64,000 bases of DNA from Chaetoderma sp. LZ-2023a (lineage: Eukaryota > Mollusca > Caudofoveata > Chaetodermatida > Chaetodermatidae): positions 53,960,269 through 54,024,268 of the forward strand of contig CM067367.1 in the NCBI GenBank assembly GCA_034401795.1. The letters are read 5' to 3'. Below the pieces are notes generated by a model, which made no database searches, had not been told where the DNA came from, and saw nothing but the letters and a program-made list of their open reading frames with translations. The first letter of the stretch is position 1, and the number at the start of each line of letters is the position of its first letter. Position numbers and translations under genes: made by a program. Below are positions 22,286 to 32,288 of the stretch, in pieces.

Positions 22286-22689
22286 TTTTGAATTTAATTT
22301 GACTGGGTGCTGTTACTGCCTATCGCAACAAGAGCTCCAAGTCAAATTTGTTTCAAAATATTCAACAACATGTTTATTAAATAGCAAAGACATACAATTC
22401 GTACAACTTTTCTGATTATTAAGCATTAAAGACGGACTATATCGAATCATTCATGATGTCATAATTATGACATTAGCCTACACGTCACTTAGCTGATTAT
22501 GATATCATATGATGGATGGATAAACTGGAAAGGTGAATTGGTATACGGATAAAAGTATCTGACAAAACGTCAGATGTATGAGTTCTAATCATGTTTCAGC
22601 AAAATGGAGTTTCCAGATGTGAAATGAGTATGACACCTAATGTGGTTAATATGAAGCTACATGTCTCCATTCAAATTATTTTAAAATAT
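22286..22689. other. no gene seen
   Basis: Contains small palindromes such as ATGATGTCATAATTATGACAT but no element ends I can define. Confidence 0.4.
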
Positions 22690-23058
22690 TCAAGATAATA
22701 GTCCTTAAAGGTGCATATTCACACTAAAATGCTTTAAAATAAGTGTTCAAATTTAATAATTTTAAAGGCTTAAATTGTGTGAATAGATGTAACGAAACAA
22801 AATAAATCTGAGCATTCAATAGTTTTATTGCGTATAAATTAATATAATTTTTTAAGTTGTGAAATTGAATTAGTGACATGAGCCCCTAATTCAACTGAAC
22901 AACCAAAATTTTTAAAATAATTTATATGGAATGAAATCATCATATACTAAGATTTATTATGGTTCATTACTTTGAGGTACACAATTTAATCTTTTAAAAT
23001 TATTCGATCTAAACAATTTTATTTTAAAGCATTTTTTGTGTGAAGATGCATCTTTAAG
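22690..23058. mobile_element. MITE family 2 copy (most complete)
   Basis: It begins TTAAAGGTGCATATTCACAC and ends GTGTGAAGATGCATCTTTAA. The interior is palindromic in blocks (AAACAAAATAAATCTGAGCA, GTATAAATTAATATAATTTTT, AGATTTATTATGGTTCATTAC). About 365 bp with no coding capacity. Confidence 0.8.
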
Positions 23059-23525
23059 TTGTGAATAATTTGTAACTGATGGGCAAAGATAAAATAGTTA
23101 AGTGGTCACTTGTGTTTTTATTCTGCTATGGCAGTCATTGACAGAGTAAAATTCTGAGATGGACTTCATAAAACTGTGTTGAGCTAAGAAAGATGTGCTT
23201 AATGGAAAAAATGTCCAGATTGTATTTGGAATCTTACTGGTTAATATGATCTGATGCCCCAGATGTCTTTTCTATGTAAGACTTTCTTAGCTGACAAACT
23301 GATTGAAATTCATCATTGGTGTCCGATTTTTGCCTCTGAATATGTTTAACAGCAATTGTTTGACCATGGAGCAAGTGTTCAGGATTACAAGGCTATAGGT
23401 AGTTTGTGCCAGGGTAGAATGTAGTAATTTGCTACATGTCATTTGAAACTCAATTGGATACATCTTGTGACCACTGCCGATGCCGTCTTCATCTGACTTG
23501 ACCATTAATCAAAGTTTTACCAAAT
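23059..23525. other. no gene seen
   Basis: AT-rich, with no supported features. Confidence 0.4.
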
Positions 23526-23529
23526 TATT

Positions 23530-23656
23530 GTCCATTTGCAGTCTAATAGACGACTACTTATTGAAAATTTACCACTGGAATGACTGGCTCTTTTATCTAT
23601 TCAGTTGTTCATGTGGTAAATTTTCAAGAATGGCATCTTAACCTACAAATGGACAC
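23530..23656. mobile_element. MITE family 1 copy
   Basis: GTCCATTTGCAGTCTAATAG, TTGAAAATTTACCACTGGAATGACTGGCTC and the mirrored GTGGTAAATTTTCAAGAATGG..ACAAATGGAC. It is a near-complete palindrome of about 125 bp. Confidence 0.85.
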
Positions 23657-23924
23657 TCCGCAAGATCACAGGAGTTCTTACATTTTTGCGAAACCCGTTT
23701 GAGGAATCCTAACGTCCATAGCACCAAGTGATGCAGCTAATCAGCAGTTATTTCCAGATACCTGAGTCACTAAAATCGGTGCATGGACACTAGCGATATT
23801 AGCATCTATAGATTTACACCAGGAAAGTGTCTGTCAGCTATACCGCCCCTTTAACAACTCCAACGTCATTTGCCACCAGTCATACGGGAAAATACCACAC
23901 AGATCTATGGGGAATTAACTACTT

Positions 23925-24250
23925 TGGGCCAACATAGTTTTGCTCATAGCCCAACATTGGCAATACGTTATTGGGCCAATGTTGAGCCAACATGCATAAA
24001 CCTATGAAGATATTTAAAATAGGACATCAGAGAGCATAATTTAACAATTTAAAAATTAAACGGTGAATATTATGCTGATTTTGTTTGATTTTCTGTGAAA
24101 TTTCCAATGCTGGCCCAACATTGGCTCAACATTGGTCCAACGTTGGCAAACAAATGATACAGCCACCGTTGGGCCAACGTTGTAATGTCAACTGCGATCT
24201 GCCAAGCTGTTGCCAATGTTGGCCCAACATCTGCATGTTATCTGGGTTGT
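23925..24250. repeat. GGCCCAACATTGGC repeat element
   Basis: Nine or more copies of CCAACATTGG/CCAATGTTGG/CCAACGTTGG in two clusters (23925-24000 and 24105-24240) flank an AT-rich core. The two clusters are largely inverted relative to each other. A related block occurs at 46585-46690. It is probably a MITE-like dispersed repeat with repetitive ends; I know of no coding function. Confidence 0.8.
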
Positions 24251-24329
24251 CTATGTTGTCTTAAATCTTACTGGTCGCTGAGTTCAGTGGTGTAGATTTG
24301 GGGGAGTGTTTGGGAGGGGCCATTAGACG

Positions 24330-24625
24330 GGGGTCCACTGGTCTTTCCCCGGAAAAAGTGTGGGTGTGGGGGATATGGAGTCCTTTAGTGAAGTTCTTTT
24401 GCATGTTTATGTCACGTCTTCCGATACTGATGTGTTGACTTGGTATGTGATGCACATAAGTGGGGTGGAGGCATACTGGCATCATCATGTCTGCCAAGAT
24501 GGGGTTCTTCAGTGAAATTCTGTTGCCAGGTAAGGCTTCTTCGGATAATGATTAGATGGGAAGTTAGTATGTGGTGCATGCAAGCATGGGCGCCAGAAGC
24601 AAATTTAAGGGGCGTGGGCAGATTC
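24330..24625. repeat. dispersed repeat, TTAGTATGTGGTGCATGCAAG units
   Basis: Two adjacent imperfect units contain TTC(T)TTCAGTGAAATTCTGTTGC and (T/G)GTATGTG(A/G)TGCA(C/T)(A/G)(T/C)AAG(T/C). A third related unit is at 39320-39445. The segment ends in GGGCGCCAGAAGCAAATTTA, inverted near 39283. Confidence 0.6.
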
Positions 24626-24769
24626 CACAAACAGGGCACACTGGAAGGCATTGTCTGGAGGAAGATCCGAAAGAAGGGGTTTGGGGATGCCAGCCCACCC
24701 ACCCATCCACCACCGGAAAAGCATTGAAAGGTGCAGGCTCTGAGAATCGATTTCTTGCATTATGAGTTT

Positions 24770-25065
24770 CTTATGGTCCATGTATACATATTAGAGTAAT
24801 ATTGAGTGAACTTATATCTTCTTTTGTCAATTGTGCATATTCCTAATTCAACTGGAGAAATGATGTACACTACTAAGGAGTTATGACAATGGGTTCGGTG
24901 TCAGGCTTTCAGAAAAGGGTTGTGGCCTGCAGGAAAGGGACAAGCAGGCAGCTGCCCCACCATGCAATTTTTTTAATCACTGTTTAAAATTATCATACAA
25001 GTAGTACACCATTTAAAGTTCCAGGAAATGCTGATGTTCATTGCTCGGAATGCAGGGCATATGGC
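24770..25065. other. possible 3' UTR of the 25069 exon; otherwise nothing
   Basis: Reading minus from the stop at 25069, GATTAAAAAAATT occurs about 100 bases downstream and contains ATTAAA, a common variant polyadenylation signal. The rest is unremarkable. Confidence 0.35.
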
Positions 25066-25068
25066 TTG

Positions 25069-25281
25069 TTAGACGATATTGTTGTCAAATTCTTGATGAG
25101 GAGGGCTCAGACCTCTCTTCTGTGAGAGGACGGACAACCACTCATAAACCCACCCAGCATTCCGCTGGACATCGGGCATTCCCCATGGTCCTGCAGTGTT
25201 CAACCTAGAATTATCGTGCTGGTGCATGCTCACAATGATGCTGTCATGAATGACAGGCTCTGTTTTAGCACCGCTGATCAT
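25069..25281 (-). CDS. candidate 3' terminal exon of an unidentified gene
   Basis: On the minus strand a pyrimidine-rich tract (ATTTTCTTTGTTGTTAATGATCAG) ends in AG at about 25282. An open frame follows to a TAA at 25069. The peptide (about 70 residues, with SIIVSMHQHDNSRL, WGMPDVQRNAGWVYEWLSVL and SPPHQEFDNN) has balanced, non-repetitive composition, unlike the AT-rich frames around it. An ATTAAA lies about 100 bases past the stop. I recognise no family and see no convincing partner exon upstream, so it could also be a relic of a transposon gene. Confidence 0.35.
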   Translation of the reverse strand: MISGAKTEPVIHDSIIVSMHQHDNSRLNTAGPWGMPDVQRNAGWVYEWLSVLSQKRGLSPPHQEFDNNIV

Positions 25282-25760
25282 TAACAACAAAGAAAATACA
25301 GGTACAAACTGTCCCAGGACAGCTGGGTACGGGACGGCTCTCCTGGATGCGTTCTGAGCATGCCCTCTCCCCACCCCGCCCCCCCCCCCCATAGTAAGAA
25401 AGTACGTGTATATAAAGCCATATAGGAGAGGTTTCTAAAATGGCTAAGTCCGTGAGATTGCGTAGCATGCGTCAGAGCTTCCCTGACAACACGTGTCAGC
25501 ATTTGGGAGAGAATGCATACTAAAATGTACCGAGTTGGTGCATGTAATTTCTTTAAATTATGCTCGCCTCGTCGTTCTTGGTACCTATCAGGACCGGAAT
25601 GAAACGACGAATTCAAAACGGTAAACCATTTTAAGATCGGTTCAGGAATGACCGAGTTATCCTTATTTTTCTTCCTAAATTATGCTCAAAATATTGAAAA
25701 CGTCATAAGCGTGTGTATGTACTAAATGAATGGGGAGGATGTTTATCATGTGATAACGTC
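25281..25760. other. no supported gene
   Basis: Overlapping minus-strand frames run through a G-run (25378-25390 on the plus strand is poly-C). I cannot support any of them. Confidence 0.35.
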
Positions 25761-25779
25761 CTTGCCCTTCCAGCTCGCA

Positions 25780-25905
25780 CGCTGATTGGTTACAGATCGC
25801 GTGTTGATTGGCTGAGCATTCTCGCTACGACGTCATGAGGAGTATAAAAGGACCAAAGAATAGAAAATCGAGACCCAAACTACGACGAGAGAGAAGGTGG
25901 TAGGT
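25780..25905 (+). promoter_or_regulatory. TATA promoter A with CCAAT-type boxes
   Basis: GAGTATAAAAGGACC (TATA at 25843) is preceded by two ATTGG boxes (25784, 25806) and CGACGTCAT (about 25828), a CRE-like site. The same order, ATTGG, ATTGG, then AGTATAAAAGGACC, occurs at 60490-60550. About 45 bases past the TATA, AGAGAAG/GTGGTAGG could be a splice donor. It may drive a short transcript ending at AATAAA 26190-26195, or be the U3 of a degraded LTR. Confidence 0.55.
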
Positions 25906-26189
25906 TGTGTGGCCAGAGCAGTACAAGACGTGGGCAACTGCTTACTGACTGTGGTTACCATACAACCGCAGCGGTACCTTTCAGATTTCAGCTCTTGGTC
26001 TCTGACATGTCTGCTCGCTGTCTTTCTGAGGTGGATGCTCCATAAGGTGACCTTATGGAAACCGAGAGTTTCCACCAGTCAGGCATGTATTTAAAAGATA
26101 CGTAGAACTACTTGCCACTTGCAGCCAAAGCATGGAACATGGACCTAACAACTAAAGATTAGCTTAGTGTGTAGCAGAAGGACCGCATA

Positions 26190-26195
26190 AATAAA
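26190..26195 (+). terminator. polyadenylation signal AATAAA
   Basis: GCATAAATAAAGCGACAACTGCC lies about 350 bases after the TATA of promoter A. A similar context (CGAAATAAAGCTGCACCAAC) follows promoter C at 61984. Confidence 0.4.
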
Positions 26196-26398
26196 GCGAC
26201 AACTGCCAATGCAGTATCTTTAATCTACATAAGATGACGGTATTGAATTCGCTAGAAATCATCCACCCCATCTTCACGTAATTCAGCGTGCATCACAATA
26301 GCATTCAGTTTCACTAGGTTAAATAACACTACCCATGTGGCACATGTTTGAACAAGAGAGTGGCCCTTTTTGCCAACTCTCTTCCTCAGCTTCGGCGT

Positions 26399-26448
26399 TG
26401 AAGGCATTTTCCTGTGACAGAGGCCCGCGCGAGGCACTTTCCTCTCGC
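26399..26448. repeat. conserved 50-bp block shared with 62200-62248
   Basis: AGGCATTTTCCTGTGACAG, GCCCGCGCGAGGCA and CCTCTCGC match the later block at roughly 44 of 50 positions. On the minus strand both begin an open frame (MPRAGLCHRKMP, MPRAGVCHSKMP) that then diverges. This could be a short coding exon or a conserved regulatory block. Confidence 0.6.
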
Positions 26449-26696
26449 CACAATGATATTTTGCTAGGAGTATAATGGTTTATATTAAACCACATAAGTG
26501 GCCGCGCTAGGACTCTCCCTTGCAGGGTTACCTCGCAGATTTAAAGATCAGCAAGGTACCTCTGCCAAGCCCACATTAAACAAGACACCAACTTAGTTCC
26601 ATGTACTATATTTTCTCTCTAATACTAGCAAACGAGTAGTATTGTTTGTTTTAGTTATATCATTTTATTAATTATGTCTAACTCTCAAATTGAGTA

Positions 26697-26965
26697 ATGG
26701 ACCGTCATACCGGTGACGCGAACAGCCAGGACGAGACGGTGTGTTCAATCTCGGCGGCAATGGTCGCATGGCCCGACTGGAACAATATCGTTCCACCGAC
26801 TCTAGATGTCAGTCTTTGTACATTCCGGAGAGTCACGAAACACAATCCGTAACCCCGAGAACCGACACTAATCAGCTAGTCCGTGCATCATGCACATGCG
26901 GTGCAGTGGAACAGAATATTCAGACGGACCACCGCGTTCCAACCCCGGAGGCTACAATCTCTCAT
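26697..26965 (+). pseudogene. unidentified ORF family, copy A (decayed)
   Basis: It starts ATGGACCGTCATACCGGTGA (MDRHTGDANSQDETVCS), then shifts frame to a segment (RLEQYRSTDSRCQSLY, SVTPRTDTNQL) alignable to copies B and C. At least one frameshift or stop lies within it. The function is unknown. It follows promoter A and the conserved 50-bp block in the same order as copy C at 62453. Confidence 0.5.
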
Positions 26966-26969
26966 TTGC

Positions 26970-28140
26970 AACATCAGTATTTGAACCAGGACCAATACAA
27001 ATACAACATTTTTGTGGAAATCTATTAGTTTCCCTGTCAAATAATATTAAGTTAAATTTTGGTTGGCTTATGGCGATCAGGTTTGATCAATTATTGACTT
27101 CCCTTAAAATGTGAGTTCCCAATCATACTTGCAAAATTATGGCCAAATCCCTTACACGGTTGCATAGGAAAAGTAGTTTTTGCAAAAACTAGGTTATCCA
27201 AGATGGCCGCAAAACAAATCGGCCAATCAGTATAAACATGTTTGAACATGCGAAACAGATTGTTCAGCTCTTGTCTTACATGAAGTTTCTTGAGTTTCAT
27301 GTCAATGGGCCAAGCTGTTTCAGAGAAGATCTTTAAATGTAATATTTAACAAGCGTGAAATCCAAGATGGCCACCAACAAAATCGACCCAGCAGCTTCCC
27401 AGGTCCAACCCTGCATCCGACCATATGGATTCTGTCTATTTGTTATGGATAGACAGATGATGGATAGACAACATAAAATGTGTTTTCTGCTGCTGCATGA
27501 TATTCATTACTCAGAATGCAGGAGATTGTTTCTAAGTTCTAATAAGATCTAATTTTAACATTCTTCCAAGGGAGGGCCACCCCCACCCCCAAGAAACACG
27601 CACACACACAAACCCCGCCACTATGAAGGAGGTGGCATCTTAGACTCATTCCTCAACTGCCCTCACTGACATTAACCCTGCACCACGACCACGTGTTCAT
27701 AAATTGTTTTTACCTTTGCATATGCTTCACACCCCAATTAAAAAACATTTAATTTAGAGACCTATTGATGTATATGGTGCATTGGTCAATGGTCATCTGG
27801 GATATTGTTGCGATGCATCAATTGAGCATTGGGGTTGAGGTGGTTCTGGGGTGAGGTGCGCTCGTGCATGTCTGATGGATTTTTTTCAGGGGGGTTTTTT
27901 CAAGAGAGAAAAAGTGTTCAAAGGTAGGAGAACCAGCTAGATTGCTTCTCAGAACGTCATTTCAAAATATTTCCAACCTGCATGGTGGGTGAGGATTGCA
28001 CATTATAGTGACCGCCCTACAATATTCAACAGTCAAGTCTCAATCAAATTACTTTGTTTATTATGAGACCCTTCATTTTCATGGTGAAATAAATATGCAA
28101 TTCAGATTTCGGATTTCTTACCTCTCTTACTTAACTTGCA
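26970..28140. other. no gene seen
   Basis: Contains CCAAGATGGCCGC/CCAAGATGGCCACC motifs (27200, 27360) that resemble the tandem repeat at 48.8-50 kb, and a C-rich patch at 27570-27620. No supported reading frame. Confidence 0.4.
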
Positions 28141-28141
28141 C

Positions 28142-28145
28142 ATTT
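28142..28145. repeat. 4-bp target duplication ATTT (left)
   Basis: ATTT precedes the left LTR and recurs at 38806-38809 after the right LTR, as expected for Ty3/Gypsy integration (4-6 bp). Confidence 0.85.
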
Positions 28146-28761
28146 TGAAGATTTCGGATTCTATATCTTTCGATTCTGTTTTTCGCTACTATCTCCGGCA
28201 AGACTATGATGTTGCGGTTGCTGCGACAACCGATCTTTCCAAACAGGAAGTAGCGTGATTACCAGCTCGCCTCGTCAGAAGATGATTATGACGATATTTG
28301 TACTTGGTAATCTGGGCCTGATCTGATTACAGAAGATGTCGGTAAGCTACGGTGGTTTCCCGTAGGTGCCAGAGTAAACACTATTTAAAACACGAACTCG
28401 TGCCTTGAGGTAAAGTATCAAGGTGATAGCTTTATTCTCCTAATTCTAACTATGTACTTTTACGTGAAAGTGACTTATACTGTCACAACAGAATTTATAA
28501 AAACAAACTTATTTATTTGATTCAGTATTCTATGTAGTTAATTAGAAATACGATTACTGGTTCTTTACTTAAATAATGTTACGTTTCGCGACTAGCTAAA
28601 CAATTTCTCCGAATACTGTTCTTGGCTACTTAAAACCATTCATCAAGAACTTATTTGAATTTCGACAAAAATCAGTTCCACAGAACTATATGGATTCGAG
28701 GCTAGGTTTACTTCAACGCACTGTTGTTCGGACTCGGAATCCCGATTAAAGTTAAAGTCCC

Positions 28762-28771
28762 CTTTATATAC
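28762..28771 (-). promoter_or_regulatory. sense TATA box in 3' LTR
   Basis: Minus-strand AGTATATAAAGGGG. The copy in the 5' LTR at about 37880-37889 would start the genomic RNA. Confidence 0.55.
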
Positions 28772-29382
28772 TATCTTAGTTTTCGTTCTCCCATTTTAGA
28801 ATTCCGGATGGCTTCTTCATCCGGACGACGACCTGTCTAGAATGACGGATGCTTGTTCATACCAAGGCTTGCTGGTGGACCGGCACGCCTCTTGACTCAT
28901 ATCTTTTTGATAGTAATTTCCGATTTGTGTAGGCGACAGTCGGCCCTTGTAGAATGCTATACAATCGACCACTTGTAGAATGCTAGAGTTATCGGCACTC
29001 AAGTTACCATTTCTCTTAGCCTACAGGACACCATGTAACTAACTACATCCGTTTGTCATATCTAACCCCTTGGTTGACTCCTGCCTGGCGCCGCAGCCTG
29101 GCGCCAGCCATTATCTGGCACAAGTATCCCTTTTGCGCTCGGTTTAGATTCAGTTTCGATTTCAGTTTCGACAAAATTACCACCCACAAACTTGACTCTA
29201 TAGAAATATAGAAACTCGGTCACATTATCACGGTCCTATGGTAAGTCGGTCGTCGCCACGTTACTACGTCATTCTATGAGTCATTCAGTCTGTGCTACGT
29301 ACACTCTGTCCGTAGCACCCTACCGGCGCTCTTGCTTGAATATTTAGAAAACTATTGGTCGTAACTTCTGCTGAATACTATA

Positions 29383-29396
29383 AAAGGTCATGCCGC
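29383..29396 (+). promoter_or_regulatory. antisense TATA box in 3' LTR
   Basis: Plus-strand ACTATAAAAGGTCATG, directed away from the element's coding strand. It is repeated in the 5' LTR at about 38501-38514. Confidence 0.45.
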
Positions 29397-29687
29397 CGCT
29401 GCAGCAATAACTTTCATCTTTCAACCACCGACGGACTCCATCAGCTCACTGCCCTAAGTCTTAGTCTATTCTATTCCAATTTCACTTATTGTTTCAGCTA
29501 CATTTTCGTGTCAGTTTTGCATCGACTTGATGCACACACTAGATTGCGCTATTATTTTCCTGCTCATTGTGTTATCTGTTCCTTAGCTCGCCTGGTATTC
29601 AAATATAGTAATTCACTGGGGTCTTAGACTGCAAATATAAGATGTCCCCGGGGTCATGACCCCCCAGAAGACAATCCCATATCTACA

Positions 29688-30307
29688 TACGCCCCACAAC
29701 CAAAGTTAATTGACCATCTCTCTTAAGGCCTTAAGAGAGTGTCAACTAACTCGTTGTGGACTATCAACAACCTAAACCTATACCAGCAGCCTGAACGGAT
29801 ACCACCTGATATTTATCCAATTGTCAAGAAATCAATAATACAGGTCAATATATTATACACCAATACTTGTCCGAGTAGCGGAATGCTCGGAAATACGTTA
29901 GTAGCATACGTTAGTGTATGGGTGATAACTATACAAACATACATGTCCGGGTAGGAGAATATCGAGCGCAAAAGACCGCCCTAGGAAACACATTAATAGC
30001 ATCATTAAACCGTGGTCGATAACCTCGATCCACGCGTAACTTAACATAGAGAACAATACGATCAATCAAGCCATACAATAGTATAATATACCACAATCAA
30101 TTACTCTAATGACGTCATCTAATCGTGACGACGTCATCATAAATGTCAGTCCTTAATCCTACAGTGCAAATATCATTACAGATCATGTGAATTTTTCCTA
30201 TTAAATAATACAGTACCAACATGGCACCATACTAATGTTCGTGCTACAACATTTAATATTCACCAATTAATGTTCCAGTAGAAACATATAAAGTTAGTGC
30301 CAAAATG
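29688..30307 (-). mobile_element. non-coding region between env and 3' LTR
   Basis: About 620 bp inside the provirus with no clear ORF. It contains ATGACGTCATCTAATCGTGACGACGTCATCA (about 30108-30140), two CRE-like ACGTCA sites. Confidence 0.6.
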
Positions 30308-30820
30308 TCATGGTGATACCTCCAAGCGGTTTATGCTCACGTTAGGATCCACCACGTCAACGTACGTCTCCATCTCTATCCATTCAGCAGCCGTCGGGTC
30401 GATCTCAGTCCTGGCGTTAGCATTAGGCGACGACCCGGTTGCCATCCGCAGCGGCTCCGGTAGAGCTGCAGTTCTCCAGGGCTGCTGGGTCTGAATAGTT
30501 GGTGTGATGATATGCGGTTCACTACTATAGGCCGCACGTGGCCTGCGTTTATGGGCCGCACGTGGCTTGCATTTAAGCACATTCCACATGCGTGATAACA
30601 CGCCACATTTGTATAATATAAGCACAACTACTAACACAACTACGAAGGAACCCGTTGAATATGATACGAAAGAATGTACCCCAATGCCATCGACCATCAC
30701 TGGGTCGATCATGGATAACGGTGCTAGCGGCACGTACTTAGACTTTTGTAAATGGTTCCACAGTTGTAGTTTTAAATGGTCAACTATCATGGATTGATTT
30801 AGAACGCCGGACACATCCAA
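30308..30820 (-). pseudogene. env-like C-terminal segment with membrane anchor
   Basis: A 170-codon frame. A strongly hydrophobic stretch (SFVVVLVVVLILYKC, about residues 57-71) followed by a basic, Pro-rich tail is the expected anchor and cytoplasmic end of an envelope protein. It is separated from the upstream env ectodomain by stops. GTGAGT at about 30945 (minus) and an AG before 30850 could bound a short intron, but simple decay is also possible. Confidence 0.65.
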
Positions 30821-30945
30821 GTGGGAAATTTCAATGGCTAGGCCTATTCGAGTGTACGTCCGACTATAAGACGCTACAGGCTCGAATCACCAGCCCCTCC
30901 CACTATACCCGCATTCCCCAGACATCAATGCATACACGCCATTAC

Positions 30946-31152
30946 TCACCATAAATCGTCAGTCGTCTGAATTTCCACCGTCTCGCCGAACGTTTGCAAC
31001 ACTACGCCGATTTTTTTATTGGTAAATAATTTACTAGTGGTTACGTTTGACTTCGTTAGTTGAATATTACAGTTGCTATCAGTCGCATTTGTCAATACAC
31101 TCACAATACAGGGCACGTGGGTCTTGTCGACCCGTAGTTGGCCCTGGCACAC
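30946..31152 (-). pseudogene. env-like middle segment in shifted frame
   Basis: A 68-codon frame starting next to the premature stop of the main env ORF. It has several Cys residues and Asn-X-Ser/Thr sites (NATDSNC, NVTTS), consistent with a secreted, glycosylated ectodomain. A frame change near 31154-31180 divides it from the upstream ORF. Confidence 0.6.
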
Positions 31153-31153
31153 C

Positions 31154-32221
31154 CTAGGGTTGGCACCATGACACGGTAAAGTACCACCCAGTCTTGGTAT
31201 CTAGACCAATGCTGGTACGGGCCAGCATCACTTGCATGTAATACCCTGTCTTGGCCAATGGTTCAGGCCATGAGTGTAGTCCATATTCGATATATTGTCC
31301 TCCGTCAATTAACGGTAGCGTCGCCACATAATGGAGCTTCGATTCGTCCTGCCACAACGGATATACCACTACATTTCTGTAATACCACTGATACGGTCTT
31401 ATCAGCCTATATTCCGCACTAACCTGTTTCGATACGGACGTCAGATCGTCGGGACTAAAAAGTTCCTCCGTTAGAAGACCCAACTCCAAGGATGCCATCT
31501 GCCTATGGAATCGTTTGGCTGCTCTTTGGTAGTCATAGACCACATGTTCAGCCGAGTCTATAACATGTCCTAACCGTACCAACGCATAGAGTTCCAACAA
31601 TCGAATCCCCTGCTGCCTGAGTGCTCGGCTCATGTTGCCCGTTGCAGTGGCCAAGTTGTCGCCTAACTCGTTAATACGGTCCGTGTTCATACCAATATCT
31701 CGGAAAGCTAATTTGACATGCGACGTCAACTGGTTGGTAAAATGCACCACTTTGTTCACCTTTGTCATCGCTCTCTTTACGACATCTCGTATTGCGTTTA
31801 TATCCCCAGATGTAGCGGTACCGAACAGCGATGATGCGATGTCGCCCACAAAGTTAACTAACCCTCGCTTCTGCCTAGTGCCACTTCGACTACTCATGGT
31901 TTGCTGTGTTTGGCTTGCCATCTTCCTTACCCCCCGTATTCGATGCTGTAATCCGTATATATCGTTCCCGCTTAAAAACGATGTTTTGGTACCCATGCTA
32001 GCGGCGAGACTGGCCATTTGGGCCAACCATCCCAGGAACTCCGCGGGTAGGTAAGGGTGGTCGATGGATACTATCACGGTCCATTCGGCCCGTATCACCG
32101 ACACAGTCTCCGGCTTAGTTATCATGACGCCGTTCAGTAGGCGGTGTATACTCGAGTCCTTACATAAACCCGATATCCTGCTAAACCACAACGCCATTAT
32201 ACACAATTCAAACGAATACAT
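31154..32221 (-). pseudogene. envelope fusion protein-like ORF (interrupted)
   Basis: The 355-codon frame lies downstream of integrase, where errantiviruses carry env. Near residue 115 a basic RQKR cleavage-type site is followed by a Gly/Ala-rich hydrophobic segment (GLVNFVGDIASSLFG). That is the layout of the errantivirus/baculovirus F-type fusion protein, whose role is virion entry. A helical heptad-like region follows (about 170-230). The first 70 residues lack a clean signal peptide. The frame stops at 31154, before any membrane anchor, so the protein as encoded would not be tethered. The F-like assignment rests on layout, not alignment. Confidence 0.75.
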
Positions 32222-32288
32222 TTTAGTATCTTGCGAACGAATTTAGTCTTAATTGTTATGATACTTTACGTACTGGCTATTTGCGATG

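Larger units (their letters stand above)
28146..29687 (-). repeat. 3' LTR (1542 bp)
   Basis: It begins TGAAGATTTCGG and ends CATATCTACA on the plus strand, giving TG...CA ends in either direction. It is nearly identical to 37264-38805. Candidate polyadenylation signals in the sense (minus) direction lie at about 28430 and 28510. Just inside, the minus-strand GGTTGTGGGGCGTA (29688-29701) is a plausible polypurine tract. Confidence 0.95.

Noticed and set aside
28817..29627. 61- and 90-codon ORFs inside the LTR, repeated at 37935 and 38473
   Set aside because: They are duplicated only because the LTR is. No domain is seen, and the 90-codon frame lies antisense to the provirus.
31632..32054. 140-codon plus-strand ORF
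   Set aside because: Antisense shadow of the env-like ORF.
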